A stretch of 64,000 nt of DNA from the NCBI GenBank assembly GCA_030651695.1, contig JAUSCD010000022.1:62001-126000 (forward strand), written 5' to 3'. Shown here one piece after another: positions 43,246-52,584 of the stretch. Source of the stretch: Pseudohongiella sp. GTDB lineage: Bacteria > Pseudomonadota > Gammaproteobacteria > Pseudomonadales > Pseudohongiellaceae. The notes under the pieces are model-generated. The model had not been told where the DNA came from, did no database searches, and worked only from the letters and a program-made list of their open reading frames with translations. The position numbers were made by a program, and so were the translations under genes. Positions within the stretch are counted from its first letter, which is position 1; each line of letters opens with the position of its first letter.

Positions 43246-45551
43246 AAACGCAGCGTGTAATTCACCTTCACCGCGCCACCACGTGACAGTGTCGAAAACC
43301 GGCTGTCGCTCAGCGGGCCATCGTCATACAACCAGTTGTGACTCCAGACCAGGAAGATGTCATTGCCGGGTTGTACGATCCAGCGCATACGCGCGTAAAC
43401 GCCGACCACATCCGACAGATCATCGTATTGCACGTTGCCGGTAATGGCAGTCCAGGGACTCAGATTCCAGGCCCAGGACAGGCGCACCAGATTGGTGTCA
43501 AAGTCGCCTTGCGGCAATGACACATCGTTGTGTTGAAAATTGGCGGTCAGCGAGACGCCGCGGCGTGAGCGGATGGTGCCGGACAGGTCGATGCTGTTGC
43601 GATCCCCACCCCAGAACTCGGAGCGGCCAAATTCAGCACTGCCAGACAGCATACGACGGCCTGCAGTGGTGAAGCTGGCAGACCATTTATCAGAATGGTA
43701 GTCGCCGGGCTGGACACGAATGGCGTCATCACCACGGCCAAAAATTGTGAACACGCGGTCAAGACGTTCAAAGTTGCGACCAACTTCCAGCGCCACGCGG
43801 TCGCCGCTTTCAAAGTTCAGTTGCAGCGGTTTGATATTGATATTACGCGTCAGCAGACGGTTGTCCAGGTCAGTCAGGTACTCGAAATATATCTGGTGTT
43901 CGGTCTGACGCACCAGCCCCCAGCTCTGAGGGCGTGGAGCGATGGTCAATGTTGGCTGATGCCGGCGGAAACCCCGTCGCTCGACAAAACCCACGGCCGG
44001 ATCCCACTGTTCACCGAATTCACGATGTGATGAATGCACGCGAATCAGGTCGTTGGGGAAAGACCAGCGCAAGCCGCGCGAGCGTCGCTCGGAGGCAGTC
44101 AGATCACCACCGTTTACCGGGTCGGTGTGGTGAACCATAAAACCTTCGATCTGGGCGTTGTACTTGCCGAGAAATTGCGAGGTATAGAAGTCAAAGTCGG
44201 CGCCCAAGGTGTGTCGGTCAGACAGGGGACCATTGCCGAGGCCGGGAATGTCATCCGAGGCTCTGCGGGTATAAATCATGCCTACGTGTGACTGCTGAAA
44301 CAGACGACGTTTCACGCGCGCAACCGTAAAGTCCTCAGAGGCCCAGGGGCGGAATGAGCCATCACCGTTTTCCAGCATGGTATCGCCGGTACGTACCTGG
44401 TAAACGCCCAGTTCGTAATCTCCTACCTGACCACCCAGACGTGCGCCGAAGTCAATCGGCACTTCCTGACCTTCTACCAGGCCAATGCGCCGGCTGAAAA
44501 ACGGATCGGCCCAATTGAAAGAGAACACCCCGGAGCCTTCCAGAAAAAACTCGCGCTGCTCAGGAAAACGCAGCGGAAAACGCGTGAGGTTGACCTGACG
44601 ATTGTCCACTTCAACTTCAGCAAAATCCGTGTTCAAGGTCAGCGCGCCGCGCAGCGAGGGTGTCAGCGAATAGGTAATATCAATGCCGGTTTTGACTTCA
44701 CTGCCACGGTTGGCGCCCGCAGCCGGGCCGCTGTTGGTGGCGGCATTCACAAAAGGTTTGAGCTCGATGCCCCGGCCCTGACTGATGCCAGTGAGGCCGC
44801 GCAGCTGTCCGGTATAAATCGGACGGAACAGCCCCTCGGTACGACGCCAGCCATTCCACAGAATCTCTTCGTTATACCGCCGGATTGTACGCTGGAAGTT
44901 AATGCCCCAGGCATCCAGTGCAGGGTCAAAGTTGAGTGTTGAAAAGGGGATGCGTATTTCCACCGACCAGCCATCGGACTGGATGGCAGTTCTGATGTTC
45001 CAGATGCCGTTCCAGCGCTTGTTGAATCCACCGCCGCCCTCAATCAGGCCATCACCCAGCAGCCCGGCCGGATTGGTCTCAAAGAAATAACCAGTGCGGT
45101 TGTCATCAAAGGTACTGATGATCCACATAAAGCGGTCATCGGTGCCAAGCCCGGCGTCGCGCTGTAACTGGTACGCAAGGATGCCGGCAGGATCAGAGTC
45201 GTAAAGCATGGCGCCGATATACAGGGCCTGGTCGTCATACATGATACGGATTTCAGTAGGCTCACTTGGTACTCCGCCTTCGACCGGCTCCTGCTGACGG
45301 AACTCAGTGATGGGCTGTGCCAGTGCCCAGACTTCCTCGTCCAGAAAACCGTCAAGCTGCACCTCTATGCCAGCAGGTATGCGGTATGCCTGTATGCTGG
45401 GGCGGGCGTCAGTGGTGACTGTTGTGTTTTGTGCGATGTTCTGTGAGACGTTCTGTGAGACGTTCTGTGCAAGGCCGGATGGCGATATGAGTGCAAATGT
45501 CAGCATCAGGAGCGCGGGTGAAAATCGGGTGCTGAATTGATGTCTGAACAT
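43242..45551 (-). CDS. DUF5916 / carbohydrate-binding family 9-like outer-membrane protein
   Basis: 769 residues from the ATG at 45551, with GGAGG four bases upstream. A signal peptide (cleavage near GLAQN) is followed by a CBM9-like beta-sandwich (about 55-230, EVQLDGFLDEEVWALAQPI, ALYIGAMLYDSDP, GWSVEIRIPFSTL) and a DUF5916 domain that forms an outer-membrane-like beta barrel ending in NYTLRF with the terminal Phe. A 12-bp tandem repeat (GTTCTGTGAGAC, three copies, 45438-45473) encodes an NVSQ-like repeat just after the signal peptide. The function of the family is unknown; it is common in bacteria that degrade polymers. Confidence 0.87.
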   Translation of the reverse strand: MFRHQFSTRFSPALLMLTFALISPSGLAQNVSQNVSQNIAQNTTVTTDARPSIQAYRIPAGIEVQLDGFLDEEVWALAQPITEFRQQEPVEGGVPSEPTEIRIMYDDQALYIGAMLYDSDPAGILAYQLQRDAGLGTDDRFMWIISTFDDNRTGYFFETNPAGLLGDGLIEGGGGFNKRWNGIWNIRTAIQSDGWSVEIRIPFSTLNFDPALDAWGINFQRTIRRYNEEILWNGWRRTEGLFRPIYTGQLRGLTGISQGRGIELKPFVNAATNSGPAAGANRGSEVKTGIDITYSLTPSLRGALTLNTDFAEVEVDNRQVNLTRFPLRFPEQREFFLEGSGVFSFNWADPFFSRRIGLVEGQEVPIDFGARLGGQVGDYELGVYQVRTGDTMLENGDGSFRPWASEDFTVARVKRRLFQQSHVGMIYTRRASDDIPGLGNGPLSDRHTLGADFDFYTSQFLGKYNAQIEGFMVHHTDPVNGGDLTASERRSRGLRWSFPNDLIRVHSSHREFGEQWDPAVGFVERRGFRRHQPTLTIAPRPQSWGLVRQTEHQIYFEYLTDLDNRLLTRNINIKPLQLNFESGDRVALEVGRNFERLDRVFTIFGRGDDAIRVQPGDYHSDKWSASFTTAGRRMLSGSAEFGRSEFWGGDRNSIDLSGTIRSRRGVSLTANFQHNDVSLPQGDFDTNLVRLSWAWNLSPWTAITGNVQYDDLSDVVGVYARMRWIVQPGNDIFLVWSHNWLYDDGPLSDSRFSTLSRGGAVKVNYTLRF

Positions 45552-45819
45552 TATTCCTCCAAGCTTATTATTACTTTGTTGTGCCATGGCCTCTACAGGT
45601 CATGCCTTGCTGATTGGCTGCGAAACGCTGCCTGTTTTGCGGGTGCTGCTTTAACCCGCTGAATAGTAATCAAAAATAGCGCAGTAAATGCTGGCCTGAG
45701 AATATATCTCATTCGGGGAGTACGCCCAAGCGATATTCGACCGGCATAGTTGTTCGAAAATTGCGAATGGTTGGATATTTTATGGCCTGCCGGAGGCGCC
45801 GGTTGAGTTCTGAGTTGCG

Positions 45820-46566
45820 TTAGAAATTCTGCTCCATAACCAATCTGAAACCAATGTCGCGCGCAGGTCTGACCGACAGCTGAGCAGTCCGCGTCCAGAA
45901 TACAAGCTGCGACGCGTCAACGTCCCACGAGCCGCCCCGTACCACGCCAACGCTACAATGAATGCCATTAACATTTTTATCACTGTCGCCGTAAAAGCAA
46001 TCAGCAGTCCATTGCCACACATTGCCATGCAAGTCGTAAAGGCCAAGAGCATTGGGCTCAAAACTAGCCACAGGAGCAGTTTTTACCCCGTCCCATGCAC
46101 TGCCACAATTTCTGCAATTGGCTCTATTCTGTCCCGGCCCGGTGCCCCAGCTATAGTGGAATCCAAACTCAGTGCCGAACTTTGCGGCATATTCCCATTC
46201 AGCATCTGTCGGCAGACGATACTTCTTTCCTGTTTTGTCACTAAGCCAGTTCGCATAGTCGAAGGCATCAAACCAATTGACATCTATGACCGGTCTGTCG
46301 CGGCGGCCGAATCCAACATCATGTCGCGCGACTCGCCCGGTCTCCCGGGTAAACACATCATATTCTGCGAAGGTGATTGTGGTCCGGCTCATCAGAAAGC
46401 CATCAAGGCATACCTTGCGTAATGGGTTTGCATTATCCCCCATCAGCAAGGTGCCGATCTCCGCACACCCCGCCGGCACCTGAACCATTTCCGGTTCAAT
46501 CTGTGCGATTGCGCTTGATGTAAAAAATGGAGCAGCAACTATTGTGAGCACTGGAACTCTGGGCAT
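45820..46566 (-). CDS. Exported formylglycine-generating-enzyme-like (SUMF1) protein
   Basis: 248 residues with a signal peptide (cleavage near AIAQ, ~22). The FGE-sulfatase fold is clear: MVQVPAGC near the N-terminus, YRLPTDAEWEYAA (about 120), GLYDLHGNVWQWTADC (about 170), VRGGSWDVD and a closing IGFRLV. Many members are not true formylglycine enzymes; several Cys are present (CRNC, HCSV) but I cannot place a copper-binding pair with confidence. Periplasmic members modify or bind other proteins. It is a single gene. The 45588-45819 and 46567-46724 gaps hold no supported gene. Confidence 0.87.
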   Translation of the reverse strand: MPRVPVLTIVAAPFFTSSAIAQIEPEMVQVPAGCAEIGTLLMGDNANPLRKVCLDGFLMSRTTITFAEYDVFTRETGRVARHDVGFGRRDRPVIDVNWFDAFDYANWLSDKTGKKYRLPTDAEWEYAAKFGTEFGFHYSWGTGPGQNRANCRNCGSAWDGVKTAPVASFEPNALGLYDLHGNVWQWTADCFYGDSDKNVNGIHCSVGVVRGGSWDVDASQLVFWTRTAQLSVRPARDIGFRLVMEQNF

Positions 46567-46724
46567 GGGTTACCTCGCGAGACCGTATTCTGGAATGCCA
46601 TGACCCAACCATAGTTCAATCCCGGGACAGGCTCAAGTTTGTGCATCCATGGCCTCTTTCGTGGGAACTCAACCATGAAATAAATCATCCATTTTTTAGT
46701 CTGATGCCAGGATAGTGGCTAGTA

Positions 46725-47292
46725 TGGTTTTCCCGCTTTACTGGCATTCTGATGACGATGGCATGTGGGTGATTCGCGGACGGTTGACACCACTTGTTGA
46801 TGGGAATCCCAACGGCACGCAAGCCCAGTCTGATCAGAATAATGGTAAAAAAACGTTTCCGCGGAAACGTTTTCGCATTTACAGCAACCGCCGGGGTGGC
46901 AAGAAAAAACACCAGACACCTTCCCGCAGAAACGCGCCGACGCGCACCATTGCAGTATCGAACACGGACCTTTCCTGCCCCCGGAGAACCTGGTATTGCT
47001 GTGCCGGCGTCATCACCGGCTGGTGCATGAGCTGGGTTATGAAGACATCAATCACAAAGCCGGGCCGCACCGTGGGCAGATTGAGTTCCGTCGGCCGGAC
47101 AGCGAGGTTTTACCCGAGGCGCTGTATCCCCAATTCGCGAAGCATAAGGCAGAAGAAGAAAACCTGGCCATCGAACGCCAACAGCAACGCACGGGTCTGA
47201 ATATCGATGAGTTCACAGCCATCACCCGATGGCAGGGGGAGCGCATGGACTATGTAATGGCGATGGAAGGCGTGATGGGTTCGGCTGCGTGA
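46725..47292 (+). pseudogene. Decayed copy of the DUF222/HNH endonuclease gene
   Basis: Pieces of the intact gene at 55399-57048 appear here in order but with frameshifts and deletions. 46725-46795 matches the DDDGMLVIRGRLTP region in one frame. 46850-46873 is the same 24-bp palindrome. 46911-46945 matches the DNA encoding the TFPQKRADA region. From 46950 the frame reads SIEHGPFL fused straight to PENLVLLCRRHHRLVHE and on to the C-terminus. The first ~170 residues, much of the middle and the HNH core Cys/His motif before LENLV are gone. The C-terminal ~100 residues remain open in frame from 46996. It cannot make a working nuclease. Confidence 0.85.
46850..46873. repeat. 24-bp perfect palindrome inside the HNH pseudogene
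   Basis: A perfect palindrome with half-site AAAACGTTTCCG, centred on CCGCGG. The identical 24 bp recur at 56180-56203 in the intact gene. Confidence 0.9.
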
Positions 47293-47437
47293 CAGGTGCG
47301 TCCGTCCGGCGCAGAAGAAGTTACATTTTTAGAGGAGGCGTACTGAGTTGTATCCCTTGCATCTATGTATGATGAAGGCACGCGTGGGCTATACAACATC
47401 CGTTCACAGTCCTGAAGACCGTACAAAGGAGATGACA

Positions 47438-47524
47438 ATGTTAAGATTCCTGAGTAGCGCAGTAGGCATTATTTTTATTATCGGCCTGGTCGTCGTCATC
47501 GGGTTTTTTGCGCTGATATTCTAA
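47438..47524 (+). CDS. 28-residue single-helix membrane protein
   Basis: A very short frame starting at ATG 47438 with AAAGGAG seven bases upstream, an excellent ribosome-binding site. It encodes one hydrophobic helix (VGIIFIIGLVVVIGFFALIF) after a short MLRFLSS head. The good start signal, consistent hydrophobicity and TAA stop suggest a real small membrane protein. It lies between the HNH pseudogene and the HxlR remnant. No relative recognised. Confidence 0.55.
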   Translation: MLRFLSSAVGIIFIIGLVVVIGFFALIF

Positions 47525-47544
47525 GCCGGCCCCTAATATATCCG

Positions 47545-47748
47545 CTATTGCATGGCCGTGGCCGTGGCCGTGGCCGTGGCGGGCAGGCTGTCCCTGTGCT
47601 CCGCCAAAACCAGCAACGCCCCCAGCGCCGGACACAAGGCCTGGCCCCACTCAGTCAGCCGGTAGCCCACTTCGGGTGGCACATTCGGATAGACTGTGCG
47701 GATCATAATGCCGCCCGCTTCCGGTTGTCGCGTCACATTGCCTGGCAT
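47545..47748 (-). pseudogene. C-terminal remnant of an HxlR-family regulator
   Basis: The 67-codon frame contains IRTVYPNVPPEVGYRLTEWG, the winged-helix wing and third helix typical of HxlR regulators, and continues to ALLVLAEHRD. The first ~55 residues of a normal HxlR protein, including most of the recognition helices, are missing. The end has run into a hexanucleotide repeat that encodes ATATATA. It is therefore a truncated, decaying gene. Confidence 0.75.
47553..47580. repeat. Hexanucleotide repeat (TGGCCG)n
   Basis: About 4.7 uninterrupted copies of TGGCCG at the 3' end of the HxlR remnant. Perfect short repeats like this are prone to slippage. Confidence 0.9.
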
Positions 47749-47764
47749 GCTGCTACTTACCCCA

Positions 47765-47839
47765 AGTTGAACCAGCTAAAAGTTAAACCGGCTAAAGTTG
47801 AACCGGCCAGAGTTGAACCGGCTACATTTAAACCAGCTC
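47765..47839. repeat. Five tandem copies of a 15-bp unit
   Basis: Units start at 47765, 47780, 47795, 47810 and 47825, with a form close to AAGTTGAACCGGCTA and 1-5 changes per copy. They lie upstream of the second TonB receptor in non-coding DNA. Because the period is 15 and the unit has no stop codon in one frame, that frame stays open and gives the receptor a false N-terminal extension. Confidence 0.85.
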
Positions 47840-47956
47840 AGGCCTCCGGGTTCTGATCCGGCTTCCACACTCCAGCGACATTTCAGTCACATCCACACTG
47901 CTACCCTCCGGGCGTTTCATCAAATAAATACAGCCGATTTTTGGAGGGCTAGCAGT

Positions 47957-50362
47957 ATGAGCAGGCAATTGAGCAATACGGGCAGGCATTTGACACGGGG
48001 TTCGTGGTTGATTCTGTTGGCACTCATGATTGGCTTTCCACTTGCCGCCCACGCCGCCGAGGCGCCCGGCGCGCTGACTGTGATTGTCAGAGATCAGATT
48101 ACCAACCGGCCACTCGCAGACGCGCAGATCACCCTCACGGCGCGGGACACCAATGCCACGCGAACGGTAGCAACCGACGCACAAGGTCGCATCGTTGTTG
48201 AACAGCTCGACCCCGGTCTCTACGCGGTGAACGTGGCCAGAGGCGGGTTCGCTTCGTCTTACGAACCCAGTGTCCGCGTGGAAACGCGCAAAAATCTTCA
48301 GATTGAATTCGAGCTCAGAGAACAGGCGATTGAAGAAGTGGTAGTTCGGGCACGGCAGGCTGATGCATTTTCATCAGCGTCCAGCACCTATCTCGATAGG
48401 GAGGCGTTACGAAGTGCGGTTGGCGGCGGCGCAGATCCGCTGCTCTCACTCGATGGTTTGCCGGGCCTGGCATCCACCGGTGAATTCGCGGCTTTCAGCG
48501 TACGCGGCCGTGGCCCGAGAGATAATTTGATATTTGTTGATGACTTTCCCTTCGATAAAGTGGTGCACTTTGATGCGACCTTGGGTGAAGACGAAGATGT
48601 CGGGGGTGGCGGCCGATTCTCAATTTTTGCACCGAACGTGATCGACGGTGCAGAGTTTTCCCCGGGTGGCTGGGGTCCGGCTTATGGCGGCCGGGCTGCA
48701 TCGCTGTTGAATCTGGAAGTTGCTGGTGGCAATCCAAGCCCTTCAGCGAGTCTGCGCATCGATCTGGCTGGTTTTGAAGTGGGTTATGACGGTCCAGCCG
48801 GACTCACTGAGGACTCTACTTTGCTCGTATCGGCCCGACGGCTGGATTTCGGTAGTTTTTTTGAAACGATCGAAGAGCTGGACATTGGGGAGCCTGTGTT
48901 AAGAGACGTCATCGTCAAGTCGGCCATACCCATCAACCAGAACCACACCCTGGAAATTCTGCTGATGGATACCCATGAGGACTATACCCGCGGCGTGACT
49001 CACGTTTTTGAGTCGCCCGATTTCGAAGATGCGGCATTGCTGGATTTTAAACAGGACAGTGATTTGTATGGTCTGACATTACGATCATTGATCGGTGAAA
49101 AAGCTGTGTGGACCAACAAGGTTTACTACCGCATGAGCGACAAGATCAGTTCAGAGGGTGAAGCATTTCCGGATCTCGTACCGGCAGGATCACCCGCATC
49201 CAGTTTTCCGGTGCGTGAAGACATTATTACCATCCGTGAAGATGAGACTGAGACGGGCTGGCGCAGCGACTTCAGGACAGTGAATCAATGGGGCGTGTTC
49301 AGTGCCGGTACTCAGGTAACACAAATTGAACTGAACTACGACACCGTGCTGGATGGCGACTGGAACCGTTATATTTACGACACAAATAATTTCAGACCAG
49401 ACCCCAGTCAGCGTTATATTGTGCTCACGCCCGCCAGAATAAATTCGTCACTGAGTCAGAAAGAAACCAATTATGCCGGCTATCTCGATCAGGTTTTTCA
49501 GCGCGGCAACTGGGATATCCGCACAGGCCTGCGCTTCGAACGCGACGGCCTTGCAGACCAGAGCTTCGCTGCGCCCCGGTTCAGCGTCAATTGGCGGCCG
49601 GATAGTACAATACGGTATTTCGCAACGGCAGGACTGTTTCATCAGTCGCCACGGTTTTTAGACATTGCCGCTAACACGGCGAACAAACTTCAGAACGAAG
49701 AAATCACGCACGGCAGTGTCGGCTTTCAATACTTCCCGAACAACCGCTGGTCGGTGCTTACTGAAACCTATTATCAAAATCTCGACAAGCTGGTGGTACA
49801 CCTTGATCGAACCAGCGGTACCTTTGCAAACATTGGTGATGGCACATCATACGGCGTTGATATTGTGACAAACGGTACCATTCGCGAAGGCATTTACGCG
49901 ACCGCCACCTACTCGTACAACGATGCTGAAGTTGACCAGAAAGACGGTCGCGGCGCCGTAGCAGCCGAATTCAGTCGCAAACATGTTGCTACCCTCGGCC
50001 TGACCTGGGAAATCAGCAGCCGCTGGAAAGTAGCCGGGCGCTACAAATATCTTTCCGGCCGGCCAGACAATAACTTTATTATTCACTCAGATGTGTTGGG
50101 CGCCGGACAACCCCTGCGCTACTCGAAAGAGATTACCGAGCGTAATGTTGGTCGCAAAGACAGTTACAGTCTGATTAACGTTCGTGCTGACTATCGTCGC
50201 TCATTTGGTCCCATTGATTTGACAGCATTTCTGGATGTCATCAACGTGACTGCGGCGTCGTCGACCGACAGCAATGAGTTTGACTATCGCCGGGGTGTGG
50301 TGGTGAAAGACTCTAACGAAGCCGAGCCGCTGATTGGTCTGCGCCTGGATTATGCCTGGTAA
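47957..50362 (+). CDS. TonB-dependent receptor with carboxypeptidase-regulatory-like domain
   Basis: 801 residues from the ATG at 47957, which has GGAGGG eight bases upstream and is followed by a signal peptide (LILLALMIGFPLAAHA). A carboxypeptidase-regulatory-like domain (about 36-115, LTVIVRDQITNRPLADAQI) precedes a TonB-box-like EEVVVRAR, a plug domain (about 135-235, FSVRGRGPRDNLIFVDDFP) and a barrel ending in LRLDYAW. The stop codon lies inside the first unit of a 13-bp tandem repeat. It is followed by a two-component system on the same strand that may control it. Substrate unknown. Confidence 0.9.
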   Translation: MSRQLSNTGRHLTRGSWLILLALMIGFPLAAHAAEAPGALTVIVRDQITNRPLADAQITLTARDTNATRTVATDAQGRIVVEQLDPGLYAVNVARGGFASSYEPSVRVETRKNLQIEFELREQAIEEVVVRARQADAFSSASSTYLDREALRSAVGGGADPLLSLDGLPGLASTGEFAAFSVRGRGPRDNLIFVDDFPFDKVVHFDATLGEDEDVGGGGRFSIFAPNVIDGAEFSPGGWGPAYGGRAASLLNLEVAGGNPSPSASLRIDLAGFEVGYDGPAGLTEDSTLLVSARRLDFGSFFETIEELDIGEPVLRDVIVKSAIPINQNHTLEILLMDTHEDYTRGVTHVFESPDFEDAALLDFKQDSDLYGLTLRSLIGEKAVWTNKVYYRMSDKISSEGEAFPDLVPAGSPASSFPVREDIITIREDETETGWRSDFRTVNQWGVFSAGTQVTQIELNYDTVLDGDWNRYIYDTNNFRPDPSQRYIVLTPARINSSLSQKETNYAGYLDQVFQRGNWDIRTGLRFERDGLADQSFAAPRFSVNWRPDSTIRYFATAGLFHQSPRFLDIAANTANKLQNEEITHGSVGFQYFPNNRWSVLTETYYQNLDKLVVHLDRTSGTFANIGDGTSYGVDIVTNGTIREGIYATATYSYNDAEVDQKDGRGAVAAEFSRKHVATLGLTWEISSRWKVAGRYKYLSGRPDNNFIIHSDVLGAGQPLRYSKEITERNVGRKDSYSLINVRADYRRSFGPIDLTAFLDVINVTAASSTDSNEFDYRRGVVVKDSNEAEPLIGLRLDYAW

Positions 50363-50442
50363 TACGGCCTGGTAATACGGCATGGTAAAACAGCTTGGCA
50401 ATACGGCCTGGTATCACGCCATTAATACGGCTAGGCAATACT
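50354..50442. repeat. 13-bp tandem repeat starting on the receptor stop codon
   Basis: The unit GCCTGGTAATACG is repeated exactly at 50354 and 50367, then in diverged form at 50380, 50393, 50406 and 50430. The first copy contains the receptor's last codons and its TAA stop, so the whole array derives from the 3' end of the gene. Confidence 0.85.
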
Positions 50443-50500
50443 CCGGGCAACTGGATTAAGCTTGGGGACTGGATTACACCTGTAAAGAGGAAAGCAGCAG

Positions 50501-51235
50501 ATGGAAAGTGCAATTGCAGCGGTGCCGGTCAGAGCATTGATTGTCGAAGACAACCGCGACATTTGCGCGAACATCGCCATGTATCTTGAAAAGCATGGTT
50601 ACGTGCTGGATTTTGCCTACACCGGTAAAAGCGCGATGCACTTGGCCTTGGCCCATGTGTTCGACGTCATTGTTCTGGACCTGATGCTGCCGGGCATGGA
50701 TGGCCTGAGTTTCTGCCAAAAGCTGCGGGAGGATGCCAACATACAAACGCCCGTGCTGATGCTGACGGCAAGAGACACCCTAGACGACAAACTGAAGGGA
50801 TTCGAGGCGGGAGCCGACGACTATCTGGTCAAGCCATTTGCGCTACAGGAGCTGCATGCACGACTTCAGGCGCTGTACAAACGCAGTCACCAAAAAACCG
50901 AGAAACTGCTGACGGTGGGTGATCTGACGCTGAACAGGTCGACGCGGCAAGTGCATCGCGCCGGGCGGCGCGTCGATCTCCATCCTGCCGGCATGAAGCT
51001 GCTTCAGCGACTGATGGAAGCGGCACCGTCTGTTGTAGCCCGCGATGATCTCGAGGCATTGTTGTGGGCTGACGAACGTCCCGATGGTGATGCACTGCGC
51101 TCGCACTTGTACAAACTACGGCAGGCTATCGACACGCCGTTTGAAAGCTCGCTGATTCATACCGTGCATCGCATCGGGTATCGAATTGCAGAGGCTAGTA
51201 TTGCAGAAGCTACTATTTCAAAGGACGGTCAGTAA
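50501..51235 (+). CDS. OmpR-family response regulator
   Basis: 244 residues. The receiver domain (about 10-125) has the acidic pair (VEDNRD), the phospho-acceptor in VLDLMLPGMDG, Thr in LTARD and Lys in LVKPF. The C-terminal winged-helix domain (about 137-230) has LTVGDLTLNRSTRQV, DLEALLWADE and HTVHRIGYRI, with the transactivation-loop and wing pattern of OmpR/PhoB proteins. The stop overlaps the kinase start by one base, so the pair is translationally coupled. Confidence 0.93.
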   Translation: MESAIAAVPVRALIVEDNRDICANIAMYLEKHGYVLDFAYTGKSAMHLALAHVFDVIVLDLMLPGMDGLSFCQKLREDANIQTPVLMLTARDTLDDKLKGFEAGADDYLVKPFALQELHARLQALYKRSHQKTEKLLTVGDLTLNRSTRQVHRAGRRVDLHPAGMKLLQRLMEAAPSVVARDDLEALLWADERPDGDALRSHLYKLRQAIDTPFESSLIHTVHRIGYRIAEASIAEATISKDGQ

Positions 51236-52467
51236 TGTACCGGCACAGTTTGCGCAAGCGTGTCGCTATTGCATTTGCTTTGTGCGTGGCTGCACTCAGC
51301 GTGGCCTGGGGATTCGCATTTTTCGCCGCGATCAGGTTGAGTGAAGACCGTGTGGTTGTGAATCAACTACAACACGCCGCTGAAAGCTATCCCGCAGTGA
51401 CGTCGAACATTCGCGGATACGATGAGATTGACAGTTTGCCGGAATCACTCCTGGAATGGGCATATACCAATCCCGCTGAGGGCTTGTACGAATTCATTCC
51501 CGACGAGTTACATGTCGCCGTTATAGCTGCCGACAATGAACTGAAACGCGCCTTTGTGGTTTTTGATGTTGCCGGAATTGAGGCGGCGTCGTCAGAGGAT
51601 TGGTGGTGGCTGCTGCTTATCACCGGTGTTGTCGGTTCGCTCGGTGCACTGGGTTTTGGGCTCGGCGTTATAGTGATGCGCAGAGCGGTTGCCCCTGTTG
51701 TGCAGCTCGCCAACGTGGTGGCGAACATCGATCTGGAACATCTGTCCGCCGGCGATCACAAACGCATAGAGTCGGCACGCTTCGGCGATGATGAAGTTGG
51801 CGTGCTCGCCGCGACCATTGAGAAAACGCTTGAGCGTATCAGCGCATTTATTGCGAGGGAGCGATACTTTACCGGTTCAGCCAGCCATGAGCTGCGCACG
51901 CCGATCACGGTGATCACTGGCGCGCTTGAACTGCTGGAACAGAGTGATCTGTCAGAGGCCGACGTGCAGTTGGTCGATCGCGTGAGGCGTGCCACGCTCG
52001 ACATGAAAACCACTATTGAAATGTTCCTGTGCCTCGCGCGCGAAACCGACGACGGCTTGTATGACGAGCAGTTTTTTGTGATGCCGCTGGTAAGCCGGGC
52101 GATTGATCAGCAGCGTTATTTGCTGGGTGGCAAGTTAGTCAATGTTGATATCGACGAAGTTGCCAAACCCAGCGTTCACGGACATCCACAGGCTTTTTCT
52201 ATCGCGGTCAGTAATCTGGTGCGCAATGCGTTCGAGCACACCCGCGACGGGCAGGGCCCGATCACGATTCTGGTCAAAGAGTATGAGCTGCTTGTCACCA
52301 ATGAACTAAGCAGTGACTCGGATGCGCGACACACGCCGACAGAGGGGGCGTCATCTCAAGGCTATGGTCTGGGTCTGGGTATTGTGCAACGGCTGTGTGA
52401 GCGCAATGGCTGGACGTTTTCGCTGCACGTTGATGAGGCGCGTATTGCGGCTCGGCTTTCGTGGTGA
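51235..52467 (+). CDS. Membrane sensor histidine kinase
   Basis: 410 residues. Two membrane helices (about 11-33 and 122-145) bracket a periplasmic sensor region of ~90 residues. A HAMP-like segment follows, then the dimerisation domain with SASHELRTPITVI (His about 222) and a HATPase domain with NLVRNAFEHTRDG and GLGLGIVQRLC. It should phosphorylate the adjacent OmpR-type regulator. The 3' end overlaps a 13-bp direct repeat (52455-52467 and 52485-52497) that duplicates the stop region. Confidence 0.92.
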   Translation: MYRHSLRKRVAIAFALCVAALSVAWGFAFFAAIRLSEDRVVVNQLQHAAESYPAVTSNIRGYDEIDSLPESLLEWAYTNPAEGLYEFIPDELHVAVIAADNELKRAFVVFDVAGIEAASSEDWWWLLLITGVVGSLGALGFGLGVIVMRRAVAPVVQLANVVANIDLEHLSAGDHKRIESARFGDDEVGVLAATIEKTLERISAFIARERYFTGSASHELRTPITVITGALELLEQSDLSEADVQLVDRVRRATLDMKTTIEMFLCLARETDDGLYDEQFFVMPLVSRAIDQQRYLLGGKLVNVDIDEVAKPSVHGHPQAFSIAVSNLVRNAFEHTRDGQGPITILVKEYELLVTNELSSDSDARHTPTEGASSQGYGLGLGIVQRLCERNGWTFSLHVDEARIAARLSW

Positions 52468-52584
52468 CGACTTTTCAGGTGACCGCTTTCGTGGTGAAGA
52501 TGTGGTCCAGTCACAACATTTTTACGTATTGTTTCCATTTTCAGAAACATCGTTAGATAGCAAGCAAACCGGAGTAGAGTTTAA

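Noticed and set aside
46715-47200. A 161-codon plus-strand frame over the HNH pseudogene
   Set aside because: It changes out of the true frame after the first ~30 codons and only the start matches the intact protein; the region is described as a pseudogene instead.
47798-47956. An N-terminal extension of the second TonB receptor
   Set aside because: The frame is open partly because of a 15-bp tandem repeat without stops. A signal peptide with a good ribosome-binding site begins at 47957.
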